From NCBI GenBank assembly GCA_951213105.1, contig OX578145.1, positions 9,345,691 to 9,409,690 on the forward strand: a DNA stretch of 64,000 nucleotides. The letters run 5' to 3'. Source of the DNA: Amaurobius ferox (lineage: Eukaryota; Arthropoda; Arachnida; Araneae; Amaurobiidae). The translations under genes were made by a program, and so were the position numbers. Below the pieces are notes generated by a model. It was not told the DNA's origin, searched no databases, and saw nothing but the letters and a program-made list of their open reading frames with translations. The first letter of the stretch is position 1; the number at the start of each line of letters is the position of its first letter. Below, one piece after another: positions 33,520 to 45,083 of the stretch.

Positions 33520-34489
33520 TTGGAATCCTGTCGAAAATCGCAACTCGAGTTTTCGACGGATCTACACGTTTCGAGACCTCTAGAATACGAAAAACTATTT
33601 TTAGCGTGACGTCTGTATGTGTGTTTGTGTGTCTGTCTGTCTGTGTATGTGTCTGTCTGTGTAAGTATCCACGCTAACTCAAAAACTAAAAGACTAAATT
33701 TCATAAAATTTTATAGGAAAGTCACGTCTGCCTGTCTGTGTGTGTATGTGTCTGCCTGTTTGTCTGTCTATCTGTGCAGATTTCATATCCACTCTAATTA
33801 ATTGACCGAATTTCATAAAATTTGGTAGAAAAGTGACTTGTGGCCGAATCTGGTGCTGATTAGTTTTGGGTACGATTCGGAATAAAAGAACCGATATTCC
33901 AAATAAAATATTTGGAATAACCTGCCTTTATTGCAAAATGACCCACAAAAAGTGTGGATATCCACTCTAGCTGACAAGCTAGCTAATTGATCAAATTACA
34001 CAAAATTTGGGAGATAAATCGCTCGTAATATACTGTGATGCTGGTTAGATTTTGATGATTAGAAAAAAAAATCTGTCTTTTATTTGCAAAATGACCCGCA
34101 AACCTAATATATTCGATCTAAAATAAAATACTACATGTGCAAGATAATTAATATATTTCATCAATTTTAGTCATTTATTTCAGAGTTTCACTAAGTACTT
34201 GTTCTACATGTAAAATTTGACAACTAAGCCAATAAATCTGACCCCATGACTGTAGGATAAACCGTTCTCGAGATATTGTAGTTTAAGGAATTTTAAAGAC
34301 CTGAAGAATTTAAAGTGAATTAAGTTGCCAAACGAAACGAAGGTACAATAAAAAAACTAATTGGATATAATATCAGAAAATTATCCATATTTTATGCAAT
34401 TAATATCAATTTATTGCATAAAGAAATAAAACATTACAAAATGAATTTGAATCTGCAGGGAAAGTCATGTGCTGCCCACATCAGATTTT
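33481..34489 (+). repeat. Dispersed repeat family A, full-length copy
   Basis: It begins with the palindrome 33481-33519 and ends GTGCTGCCCACATCAGATTTTT at about 34468-34489. It contains a TGTGTCTGTCTGTC microsatellite (33620-33665) and partial internal duplications (33720-33785). It joins the next copy head-to-tail with no spacer. Confidence 0.85.
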
Positions 34490-35337
34490 TACTTTCCCTG
34501 CAATACATGGTAATGTATAAGGAAAGTATTGAAATCATACCGAAAATCGCAATTCGAGTTTAAGATGGATCTATACGTTAAGGAGCGTCTAGAACACGAA
34601 AACGCTATTTTTATCGTGACGTTAGTCTGTGTGTCTGTCCGTCTGTGTGTCTGTCTGTCTGTGTGTCTGTCTGCCTGTGCAATGTATGTATCCACTCTAA
34701 CTCAAAAACTAATGGACTGAATTTTATAAAATTTGGTATGTAAGTCACTTCTGTGTGACACTGGTGTTGATTAGTTTTTGGTACAATACGGGAGAAAACA
34801 ACCTGTCTTTTTCTGCAAAATGGCCCGCAAAAATTGCCTCTATTCACTCTAGCTGAAAAACTAATAGATCAAATTTCACAAAATTTGGTAGATAAGTAAG
34901 TCACTTGTGGGTTACCCTGGTGCTGATTAGATTTTGGTATGATTCGGAAAAAAGTAACCTGCTTTTTTTGCGAAATGGCCCGCAAAAATCGTTGAAATCT
35001 AAAATAAAATACTACATATGCTTAAATATATCCATTAAATGCTTGTTTTACATATAACTTTTAACAATAAAGGAATTAAACCAACTCCATTATACTGAGA
35101 CTAGGTGTTCGCGAGATATTTTAGTTTTTTCGCATTTACGCTGCTCAGCCTTTGAAAAAAAGTCCAGTTACCAACTGAGAGCGGAAATTGAATTAAAAGT
35201 GCCAATTCAGTGTCATTTTAAATAATTGTGGGCGTTATTTTGCGTCATTAAACTCAATATAATGAATTATTGAAGAAATAGAGAATGTGACCATGAGTCT
35301 GCAGGAAAACTCATGTGCTGCCCACATCAGATTTTTT
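34490..35337 (+). repeat. Dispersed repeat family A, full-length copy, head-to-tail with previous
   Basis: The palindrome start (34490-34528) is fused to the end of the preceding unit. The copy ends GCCCACATCAGATTTTTT at 35337. The internal TGTCTGTCC microsatellite (34627-34677) and GCTGATTAGATTTTGGTA landmarks are conserved. Confidence 0.85.
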
Positions 35338-35445
35338 CGTATTCTAGAGGTCCCAAATGTGTATATTCGTTGAAAACTCGAGTTACGATTTTCGGCATGA
35401 TTCCAATACTTTCCGTATACATTACCATGTATTGCAGGGAAAGTA
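35338..35445 (-). repeat. Family A terminal fragment, inverted
   Basis: CGTATTCTAGAGGTCCCAAA runs to the terminal palindrome (about 35408-35445). The fragment begins immediately after the previous copy. Confidence 0.8.
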
Positions 35446-36930
35446 AAAATTATAGCGTCATTCATTTTATAATTTTTTAATTTTTCAAAGAAATCAGATT
35501 ATTGATATTTATGAAACTGCACCAAGGAAACGAACGAATCCAGACGACCGCACACTTTGATCGCATGAGTGCCGCACCAACTGATATCACCCTACCAAAA
35601 AAAAAAAACGATATTTAGAAAACGAGACAAATGTATTTTGAGGATATTTTGTTTGGGCTTGTTTAATAACGTAACAAAAACAAAAACAAAAACAAAAAAA
35701 CGTGATTAGAAGATTATTTTGGAAGATGTGAATAATATCTAGAAAACTAATTTAACATTGGGAGCATAAAACTTTACATTCTCATAATCCAGACACGCCT
35801 GGATCCGATGACCTCAAACTTTGTATCTGAAGTTAAATGTTGATGTAGATTCGAAATTTGGCGTCATAATTGGGTATGGACCTTGGTCATTTTGTACATT
35901 TGAATATGAAAATGATCCCTTATGAAAATGTTAAGCATATGAATGTGTAGAAGATATTATAACCTTATGGAATGGTAAATTTTAAATTGCTATACTATGA
36001 ACGATGCACGAACAAAGATGGGCAGTTTGATTTTTTTTCACTGCAGTAAGTACATTGCACAGATAGGCAGGCCTACAGACGCAATGCTAAAAATATTGAT
36101 TTCTCAATGCACGAAATTCTTTCCGAGGTTTGAATCCGTCCAAACCTCAGTTTCCATTCTATCCCACCCACCCCTAAAAAAATCCATCCAATATCTCCTA
36201 TGTATACATTGCCATGATTGTAGAGTAAGTAATCAAGTTCAAAATCCATCCACTTTAACAAGTATTTAATTAATGTAGTTAAGTATTTTTAATTTAAAGA
36301 CTTTGTCATGCACTTATATAATAAAAGAAAATGTCTGTTCACAGCATAGTCAAAAAATTCAAGCAACACACGGCCACGAAATTCGGTACTAGCTTACTTC
36401 AGACACATTCTATCGAACTAGACTTCGAAGCGATTTCTTTAAACAATTGGATGCAGCACAGACTTCTCTACAGATTCAAATTCTTTATCTTCCCCAATAC
36501 ATTCATTCTCACAAAATAACACAATACATCCAGAAAGCATCCATTCAAAGTCGTAGGCAATCTTTTAAGGCGAAGTCTAATTAATTTGGTTATTTGAATA
36601 CCGCTTGTATTCATATCATTTTATTCTCTAATTGCCGAACTATAGTTACTTGTTTGGCATGGCACCGTATTTTCTCTTTAAAACATTTTTTTATCTTATT
36701 TACTTGACGACTTATCGCATATCGAAATACCGCCGTGTCGCTAAAATTCGAAAAACATGAAAAATCTCTAGATCGGTTTATTCTATAGAGCATCGAGCTT
36801 GGTTTTATGTGTTCGATTATCGCTTATAAAACAGGTATTTAATCCATACATATTTAATCTTTTGTTTCAGATTTCTATAGTTTTTGCACTTCGTTTCGAA
36901 AGAAAAACTGCATTCTAATATTTTAAATTG
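35446..36930. other. No gene seen
   Basis: AT-rich DNA with an (AAAAAC)n-like tract near 35676-35700. The 90-codon frame at 35997-36269 has no recognisable domain and is opposed by another frame. Confidence 0.4.
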
Positions 36931-37147
36931 CATCAAAATCTAATAGGCACCAAGGTGACACACGAGTGACTTATATAACGACTCAATTTCACTCAATTTT
37001 ATCAGATAGTTTTAGAGCTAAATTGGATACATACATTGTACGGACAGTCACACACAGATGTCGCGTTAAAAGTAACCCATTCTTGTTCTAAGGTACGCCC
37101 AATCATCGACACCTTCCTTATACATCACCCTGTATTGTAAGGAAAGT
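36931..37147 (-). repeat. Family A, degraded 3'-palindrome end
   Basis: CATCAAAATCTAATAGGCAC, then CACACACAGATGTCGCGT and a decayed palindrome CCTTATACATCACCCTGTATT. It is clearly older than the 33-35 kb copies. Confidence 0.65.
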
Positions 37148-37497
37148 GGTACCGCCTTTTCAATGTTTCGACTGTTAAAATCTGTTGTCTGCGCTTGTGA
37201 CGTTGGATGAAGTTGTTCTTTGCCTTTCCGTGAACACTTCGAGCAATGAGTCAGGTTTGGACTACCTGTGGATTAGCCATCCAGTTCTGGCGTCAGATAT
37301 AAACACGTACTTTTGGGCTTGGGCAACACTCTAAACTTTAAAGTTATCATTTCAAGGTAAAGTTCAATTTAGTTATAATTTAATATTGCTTTGGGTTCGT
37401 ATAATTTTAGTTTCTAATAGCGGAATTTCTAGATAAATATGGATGATTGTGATATTCTTTCGAACTGGGGAGAGACTCAAAATTGAAGCGAAGCTGG

Positions 37498-38033
37498 GTG
37501 TCTGTCTACATGTTTAAATATGTCTGGCTGCATGTTTAATATGTCTGGTACATATTTAATGTGATGACTACATGTTTAATATGTCTGGCTACATGTTTAA
37601 TATGTCTGGTACATGTTTAAATAGGTCTGGCTACATGTTTAATATGTCTGGTACATAGTTAATGTGATGACTAAGTGTTTAATATGTCTGTCTACATATT
37701 AAATATGTCTGGTACATGTTTAAATATGTCTGGCTACATGTTTAATATGTCTGGTACATATTTAATGTGATGACTACATGTTTAATATGTCTGGCTACAT
37801 GTTTAATATGTCTGGTACATGTTTAAATAGGTCTGGCTACATGTTTAATATGTCTGGTACATAGTTAATGTGATGACTAAGTGTTTAATATGTCTGTCTA
37901 CATATTAAATATGTCTGGTACATGTTTAAATATGTCTGGCTACATGTTTAATATGTCTGGTACATATTTAATGTGATGACTACATGTTTAATATGTCTGG
38001 TACGTGTTTAATATGTCTGGCTACATGTTTAAT
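37498..38033 (+). repeat. Minisatellite with about 21-bp units and a 206-bp higher-order period
   Basis: The unit is near TACATGTTTAATATGTCTGG with variants. A distinctive run (GTACATAGTTAATGTGATGA followed by CTAAGTG) occurs at 37651 and 37857, so a block of about 206 bp containing roughly ten variant units is itself duplicated. It is non-coding. Confidence 0.9.
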
Positions 38034-39183
38034 AACAGATACGTTTATTTCGTGAAATTATTAAAAAAAATTTGAAATATTAAATACACATTATTAATTG
38101 TTAAATAATGAATGTACAAAGACTGTTTAGTAACTTGTACCAAATGAATAGACACATCTGTTTGGCTCGCAAATTTTTTAAAATTATATTTTCTTTAATC
38201 TGAACTTTGATTTCGTATATCTCGGGACATGGATCGAAATTTAAAATTTGGTCTTCTTCACGACTTAACATAAGATTTGTTTGAGCTACGTATCAAATTT
38301 TATTCGAATCGGTTGAGTTTGACTCTATGTCGTTGACATTTTCGTACACAATCCAATTTGAGTGGGTGTGGGAGTTGTGCTCGGTGTTTGTGTTCTCTTC
38401 AGTAATATTATCATGAATGTAGAATCGCGCTCCCATTGAAAATAATGGCGTTCTAGAACCGGTTTGGACGTCAGTATGGGGTATTCCATGTTCACGAGCG
38501 CATTAAAAGAGTGAAAGCGATATTGTTATCTGCAGTGGTCCTTTTTTTTTCTGCTGCCATTGCAAGCATCCGCTATGACACGGTAATGCGTGCATGGAAA
38601 GAGCGAAACCGGTCCTTGGATGCTGTTATCTGCAATAGGGGTACGAGCTATAATAAGTAATAGGGGGGTTTGCAAGTAGATGAGCCTGAAATATAATTAA
38701 TGTTAACGTTTTTAAACATTCAATTAAATGGGGTTGCTCTAACGTGGCTGTTATGGAAGTACAGTGAAATGTGTCTGAGACAATAGAAGGGGCAGACCTA
38801 AAACAGTATAGACCTAAATAGTTTTACACCTTACTTCCCTGCCTGGGCATGCGTTATAAATGCTGTAACATGCATGTACTATGCAGGATGCTTATACGAA
38901 ATAACATTTGGGGGAACCTCTCATGATCATTTGAATTCTAAAAATTTTATTTACATGACCAGGATCGTGACTTGAGCAGATTTCATTTAACGAAGATTTT
39001 ACTGACTATGGATATCGAAGAAGGGGGGACACTATAGAGAACTCACTCGTCTCAAACAGATCTAACAAACTAAATGGATCTAACATTTTATAGGTCTACT
39101 GACATTTTGCACTAAAATTTTGTTGATATAAAATGGTGTATTTTCCAGTATCGAAGTATGTCCTATAAGCCAGATGAAAAAGA
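38034..39183. other. No gene seen; contains half of the ACCGGT palindrome repeat
   Basis: About 38455-38640 shares strings with 23760-23835: ACCGGTTTGGACG at 38459 and GAGCGAAACCGGTCC at about 38600. Elsewhere nothing was recognised. Confidence 0.4.
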
Positions 39184-39540
39184 AATGTGATGTGGCCAGC
39201 ACTTGACTTTTCCTACGTAATAATATACCGCTTTCCAAAGCAGGCACCTCTTTTACAGGGAAATAAATGACGGGTGTGCCTAACTCATTTTGGCATTGAA
39301 TCAACATCATGTCCATTAAAATGGGGTTACTTTTGGCAACTTATTAATTCAAACAGCGTAACTTTTTCATTCAAAATCTTCATCGAAGTGCAGTGGACTA
39401 GTATACTTAATATCCCGTGAAATGAATTCTTTGGCGTCAAAATATAAAAATATTACAAAAAGTAGCTTATCTCTTGAATGGAATGAACTAGATCCACGAG
39501 AATGAGGTTAGCATATTAGATGCATAATATTGTAGCGAAT
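39184..39540 (-). repeat. Family B, 5' part only
   Basis: It begins GTGATGTGGCCAGCACTTGA and carries GAACTAGATCCACGAGAATG, also seen at 15788 and 42893. It is truncated before the microsatellite and palindrome. Confidence 0.65.
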
Positions 39541-39940
39541 ATATTGGAGGATGATTACTAGATTAGCACCGGATAAATAAAGGATGACGAATATCTTATG
39601 ATTTTTGAATATTTTTCTGATGTGACATCTGAAATAATCAAGTATTCGTTTGTATGGAATCCTATTGATCGAAACCATGGAATGGTATGTAACAAACTAC
39701 AAGCTAGTGATGCAATATATAACCATCGAGGATCGATGCGTGTCGCTTTCATCTAAGAAGCCATTTTAATAAATGAAAATGGAGGGGGGTGGTTACTGAA
39801 ATATTGAAGAATCCAGCTTGATATATCTTCATGAATTTAATGTATGAGATGCAATTGCTCTGTTCTGAAATCAATTCCAAATTGCTATAAAGAGAATTTA
39901 ATGGGGGTGGATTTCACCTCGATAGGTGGTGTGTAACACT

Positions 39941-40412
39941 GTGCAATGTATGTATCCAATATCTCAAAAACGAATGGACCCAATTTCATAAAATTGGATA
40001 GGTAAGTCACTTGAGGGTGATCCTGGTGATGATTAGTTTTGGGTACCATTCGGAAAAAAATAACTTGCCTTTTTTGCGAAATGGTCAGTTAAAATCGTCA
40101 AAATCTGAAATAAAAACTACGCATGTTCAAATATATCCATTAAATGCAGACCAACCTCATTACATTAGGACGAGTCGTTTTTAATATATTTTATTTTTTT
40201 CGCATTTTCGCTACGCCACCTTTGGAAATAAGTCCAGTTACTCAATGAGAACGAAAATTGAATTAAAAGTGCCAATTCAGTGTCATGTTATATAATGATG
40301 GGTGTTATTTTGTACCATTCAACTCAATTTAATGATTTATTGGAGAAATAAAGAAAACGTGAAAATGAGTCTGCGGGGGAAGTTATGGGCTGTCTGTCCA
40401 CATCAGATTTTT
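39941..40412 (+). repeat. Family A, 5'-truncated copy
   Basis: It lacks the palindrome end but continues from the GTGCAATGTATGTATCCA segment to GTCCACATCAGATTTTTT at 40412. It is fused head-to-tail to the next fragment. Confidence 0.8.
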
Positions 40413-40509
40413 TACTTTCCCTGCAATACATAGTAATGTATAGGAAAAATATTGGAAGCATGTCGAAAATCGCAAATTGAATTTTTGACGGATCTGTACG
40501 TTTTGAGAC

Positions 40510-40512
<3 letters not shown>
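40413..40512 (+). repeat. Family A palindrome-end fragment
   Basis: The palindrome TACTTTCCCTGCAATACATA (40413) is followed by about 60 bp of the family. It then breaks into a TA cruciform. Confidence 0.75.
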
Positions 40513-40563
<51 letters not shown>

Positions 40564-40577
40564 GTTTCAAAACGTAC
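40496..40577. repeat. Palindromic AT-rich repeat (cruciform)
   Basis: GTACGTTTTGAGACCAC (40496-40512) faces GTGGTTTCAAAACGTAC (40561-40577) with one mismatch, around a (TA)n core. The whole 82 bp is nearly one palindrome. The left arm belongs to a family A fragment, so the right arm is an inverted copy of it. Confidence 0.9.
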
Positions 40578-40765
40578 GTATTCGTTGATATCATATTACA
40601 TTATGCGATTGAAATTAGTTTTTTAATTGGGAACTATAGTAGTTGTGCAAAATTAAATTAGCAAAATTATTTTTAAATGCTGCATATACAGATTTTCTGT
40701 ATATTTTCTGCTTTGTCTCATAGTATAAATTGAATAAAATCAAAAGATGTAAAATGTATAAGTAT

Positions 40766-41970
40766 TACTTTCCCTACTTATATAGTACAATGTATAGGGA
40801 AGTAGTGTGACGGGATCGAAAATTCGAATGCCAGTTTTCAATGGAAGAGTACGTTTAAAGCATCACCGAGCTCGAATCAAACATTTTGAGGGTATATCTG
40901 TATGTTGTTGAGACCCAGACCGTCCGACCTACCAGAAAGGTGTAAGGTAACTGTTTGGACGGCCGGGAAGTGCCACCCAAATTTAGACCGGAACCCAGTG
41001 GGGGAGGCATCCCACAGGGACCGTACCCTCCTTCCCCTACCACCAACTTCACGGAAGGACTTACGGACCCACATGTTTAACGTGATCGTACTCCGCGTGA
41101 ACACGGCGGCAGTTGTGGCAGTGGCTGGAATCGAACCCGGGCCAACCGAGTGCAACTCCAGCGCGCTAACCAATGGGCTACCGCGCCCCGATATATCTGT
41201 ATGTGTGTGTATATCTGTATATATATTTGTATGTATATATATATTTGTGTGTGTGTGTGTATTTGTGTGTGTGATTCCGTGAACGCGATATCTTACGAAG
41301 GAATGGAGCGTTTAAAAACAATTTGATGATATATATATTCGGTAAATACTGGAGCTCTTTTAACTTTTAACACATTTCAATGTTCGGAAGACCCCCTTCC
41401 TCCAATTTTCGAATGAATCTTTGAAAAATCATTAAAATAGGACCACACATAATAAAAAATAAATTATAATTTCAGACGTAATATTTTACTTAAAAACGAC
41501 TCATACATACTTTAGAACGCTAGCATGAACCGTTCTTTAAAAAAAATTGTATGGTTTTCTAATAAATTTAACAAAAAAAATTTTTTTTTCATAGAATTAA
41601 AAATGTATTCGGTACTATCCACCAGGTTCCCTTTTCATATGTAATAGTATGCAATAAATATGTTAACGTCATTTTAGTAGATCTAGTTGGTTAGAGATGA
41701 TACTTTTTGCAAAAGTTTTATATTTTGACGCCATTGAACAGTCATTTATTTCACGGGATACTCACTAAATATTCATTTCATTTTGATGAAGATATTGCAC
41801 TTGAGTGTAAATAACTCATTCAATTTTGCCCAATTTTAATGGACGTGGTGCCCATTCAAATCCAAAAACATTCTTCTGTGCATCTTGTACATCTCAATTT
41901 CGAAGTGAAAGAAATAAAGTCACTCCCTTATATAGAAAGTCATGTGCTGACCCCATGAGATATTTTTTTT
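40766..41970 (+). repeat. Dispersed repeat family B, near-complete copy carrying a SINE
   Basis: It starts TACTTTCCCTACTTATATAG with an imperfect terminal palindrome and ends AAGTCATGTGCTGACCCCAT. Interior strings are the inverse of those in the copies at 15447-16380 and 39184-39540. A full SINE-B (40906-41191) is inserted, next to a TGTGTGT microsatellite (41200-41275). Confidence 0.75.
40906..41191 (-). mobile_element. Full-length tRNA-derived SINE (SINE-B) with 13-bp TSD
   Basis: On the minus strand the head GGGGCGCGGTAGCCCATTGG (A-box, 41162-41180) and B-box GGTTCGATTCC (41127-41137) form a tRNA-like Pol III promoter. A body of about 200 bp ends in GGTCTGGGTCTCAACA. Perfect 13-bp duplications TATATCTGTATGT lie at 40893-40905 and 41192-41204. 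It is non-coding and needs LINE machinery in trans. Related copies: 63102-63372, and truncated ones at 23093-23136 and 62270-62330. Confidence 0.92.
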
Positions 41971-42372
41971 ATAATGGTGTCATTTACATGGAGTGATGGC
42001 GAAATCTGATTAAATAACACTGTTACAATATAGAATCATATTTTTTTTTTATTGACGAGTTGTTTTCACAAGTCATGGGCAATATTTGGTTTCGCCTAAA
42101 TGTTTCTTCAAAACTTACAGGTGATATATTTCAGGCGACTTATATTTCGATTATATTTCTTTATATTTCGACTTATATTTCAGGCGATTGCTTCAATATT
42201 AGTCAGTTGTCAAATAATCGGATATTACCCTATACAGTGGCGAGACTTATAACAGGACGTTGCACATAGTAGAAGCAAGAAAGTGCACAACCCACAGACT
42301 ATGGTCGTCGCACTGACATTACTTCTCATCAGCACATTTTAGATAATAAAAGGCTCAAAACTCTGAATTTTT

Positions 42373-42451
42373 GTGCTGAGACACAGAACACTTTCTTGCT
42401 TTGATGCAACTGGTGCTGAGACACAGAACACTTTCTTGCTTTGATGCAACT
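42373..42451 (+). repeat. 40-bp tandem duplication
   Basis: GTGCTGAGACACAGAACACT and its following 20 bp occur at 42373 and 42413 with no visible change. This is a recent local duplication. Confidence 0.93.
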
Positions 42452-42534
42452 CCCTGCTTGTTGGCCGAAGTCGCTTGCAATCGAATAATGGAACGCAAAT
42501 AATTAAATAATGCTCAATCTAAAATCTAAAAAAA

Positions 42535-43172
42535 TCTGATGTGGGCAGCACATGACTTTCCTTATATAATACAATAAATTTACTACTTTAACAGTAAAAA
42601 AAGAAAGATTATTTTTATAGTAGATATTTATATTCTTTCCCAGATATTCAATTTTCGTCAATGAGTCGTCATTTTCATTAGTTTAACGTCATTTTTATCC
42701 ATTTGGAGAGTTTTTCGTTAATTTAGCAATATTTAAAACAGTTGCCAAGTTGGCGACATTCCGACAAATTCGTCGCCAAAATTTCGCCAAGCGTTTTGGA
42801 GAAATAAGTTATTCTTACAGCAGATAAATGACTATTGGCGTTCAAATACAAAAGTATGACTCAAAATATCTTTTTTCATGAATGGAACGAGCTAGATCCA
42901 CGAGAATGATGTCACCCAATGTATCGCATGGTATTACATATGAAAAGTGAACATGTTTCTCAATAGGAAATACTTTTTTTTTTATTTTATATGATTTTTT
43001 GATAATTTTTTTTTAAAAATATGTAATATCTCGAGAACGGTTCATGTTGGAGTTCTAAAATTTATGTCAATCGTTTTCTAATGAAAAATTACATACGAAA
43101 TGTCTATTTGCGGAACTTTATTAGAGGTTTGATTTTTTGACGGTTTTTTCAAAATTTCACTCGAAAATAAGT
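42535..43172 (-). repeat. Family B, copy truncated before the palindrome
   Basis: It begins TCTGATGTGGGCAGCACATG. The interior parallels 15447-16160 closely, including TTTGGCGACA-like wording and ATATCTCGAGAACGGTTCATG at about 43027. The palindrome end is missing. Confidence 0.75.
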
Positions 43173-43458
43173 ACAGACTTTTGCTACAATTCACCATTTA
43201 CTTCGCGCATTAGTGTTTGATTTTCAGTTCCATGACCGGCAAATGGAATTTCACTTTCAATTAAATTAAACAGTTTATACAGTCAAATAAAATAAAATAA
43301 ATTTTTCATTAAAATAGTGAAATATTCAAAAAGAAGAATAATAACCCTCATCGTAAGAGATTTTAGCAAATCTCTTCCGATGATGCAATTACATGGCTGA
43401 AGTTGGGTGAAGCAGTCTTATGCCAGGGTTTTTAAAATTCGATCGCATTCAAAATAAA

Positions 43459-44422
43459 CAAGAAAGATCGATCATGTATAAAGCGTTGATTATGAAACAC
43501 TTTCCAACTCAAATGCAATTTTATTTAAACATCTCTAAAATGCGATACAGTCAGCGTTGATATTTTTTTAATGATCACAGAAGTACAAAAATTTATTTTA
43601 CTTGAAAACTTAAAATTTCACCGAAAAAAATGAACTTGATTCAAATCACGTCATCGAAACATAAATCGTCTGGCTTTCTATGCAAAAGCAGTGAATATTT
43701 CATTCATACACTTTTATTCCGGACTCCAGAGTTACATAATTATGCGTGAAAAAATTCAGCAATTCTTATACAAATCATCTTACAATCGCTTATTTACATT
43801 CTGCATCCATTAAAATGAGGCTTCGTTGTAGAAATAATCAAAACTGGATGATCATTTAAACTCAAGAATATTGCAATTGCGTTGGTACAGAGAATACGTA
43901 AAAATAAAGCGGTTTTAGGACGGATGCAACACTCAATATAAATTTAAAAGAACTTTAAAAATCACGATTTTAACACTGGGGGGAAAAAAAATATGGATGC
44001 CCTATTTTATTTTGAAGTGGGTCACCTGATCTCTTCACATTATGTGGGTATCATTATTATTTTAATTTGTATTTAAAAAACTACTGAATCTATTTTGCTG
44101 AATTTTTTATTGTATATTTTGTGGAACCATTTGAATATCTTCTAAAATTTTCGAAGTAATGTGTTAATTTTAACTTCGCTTAAAAAGTGTTTGAAAAATG
44201 AGGTCTCATAGGGTTCAATGTATTTCATTTTCTCAACCTGGGTTCTGCCGGAAACTAATTGGGTGATATTATTCATTTACATTCCCTATGTCCCACTGAC
44301 CGTCTCCACAATATACTAAAATTTTATTTCGGTAAAGTCATTTTTACGGCAGTTATCGTGCGAACGGACAGACAGACGAAATGACCAAAGTCATAAACAC
44401 GTTTCAACTATGTTGTAAAGTG
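43459..44422 (+). mobile_element. Family D (TTAA-type) element, copy B
   Basis: The left end CAAGAAAGATCGATCATGTA and right end TATGTTGTAAAGTG match the ends of copy C. The flanks read TAAA on the left and CTAA on the right, each one change from TTAA. It contains the CGGACAGACAGACG tract at about 44363. It is non-coding and older than copy C. Confidence 0.7.
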
Positions 44423-44479
44423 CTAAAATCGGACCAACATTAAAAGATTAACTGGAGTTGGGCTCAACTTTAGTTTCTC

Positions 44480-45083
44480 TAACCATAATCTATTTTTAAG
44501 TAGTTTTTTTTTTTAATTTTGCAAGTAAATTTTTACAAAATTTGTATCGTGGGTCCAAATGATTATAATTACCATACTTGACAATGTACCCTCTGGGGGG
44601 GGGGGGGGGTGTATGCAACTTGCCCCCTAGGGGGCCAATGACGCCACGAACACGAAAATTGTTTCGTGGCTATTTTTGACAACAATGATTGAAACTGATA
44701 AATCTTGTAATCCTTTAGCCATAAATAATTCCTTTTAGGCTTGAGTATATCCAATTGTGTCCTATGCCGCCATGTTGAAAAAGAAAATATGAAAATTCAA
44801 ATTCACTTCGAAGTTTTCGCTCGAATTAAAAAAAAAAATTCTATCCAGCTCTAGAGCTTTCGATAACAAAGCCGGATATAAAGTTTCGTGAAAATTCAAT
44901 AATATGTGCGACAGCTGTCGTGTATACACAAGAAATCGACCCCAGACGGACGGACATTATTCCAAAAATAGTTGAAACGTGTTCAGGAGATCATAAAACA
45001 TATATTGGCATCCAAATCTCATATTTGAAAATTTTCGTGAAAACAATACTTTCTTTATACTGCATTACATAGTATAAGAAGTA
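44480..45083 (-). repeat. Dispersed repeat family C, copy
   Basis: This is inverted relative to 53807-54430. Shared landmarks are CCATACTTGACAATGTA, GCAACTTGCCCCC, GACGCCACGA and, near the end, TATACTGCATTACATAGTAT (palindromic, as in families A and B). A run of 15 G lies at 44595-44609. Confidence 0.7.

Noticed and set aside
32804..35445. CRISPR-like array
   Set aside because: The repeated units are 0.7-1 kb long, occur in both orientations and are dispersed elsewhere in the window. No short direct repeats with unique spacers exist.
37498..38033. CRISPR-like array
   Set aside because: Units of about 21 bp are contiguous without spacers, so this is a minisatellite.
41120..41191. A functional tRNA gene on the minus strand
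   Set aside because: A- and B-boxes are good, but no clean acceptor stem closes, and the unit is the head of a SINE bounded by a 13-bp target duplication.
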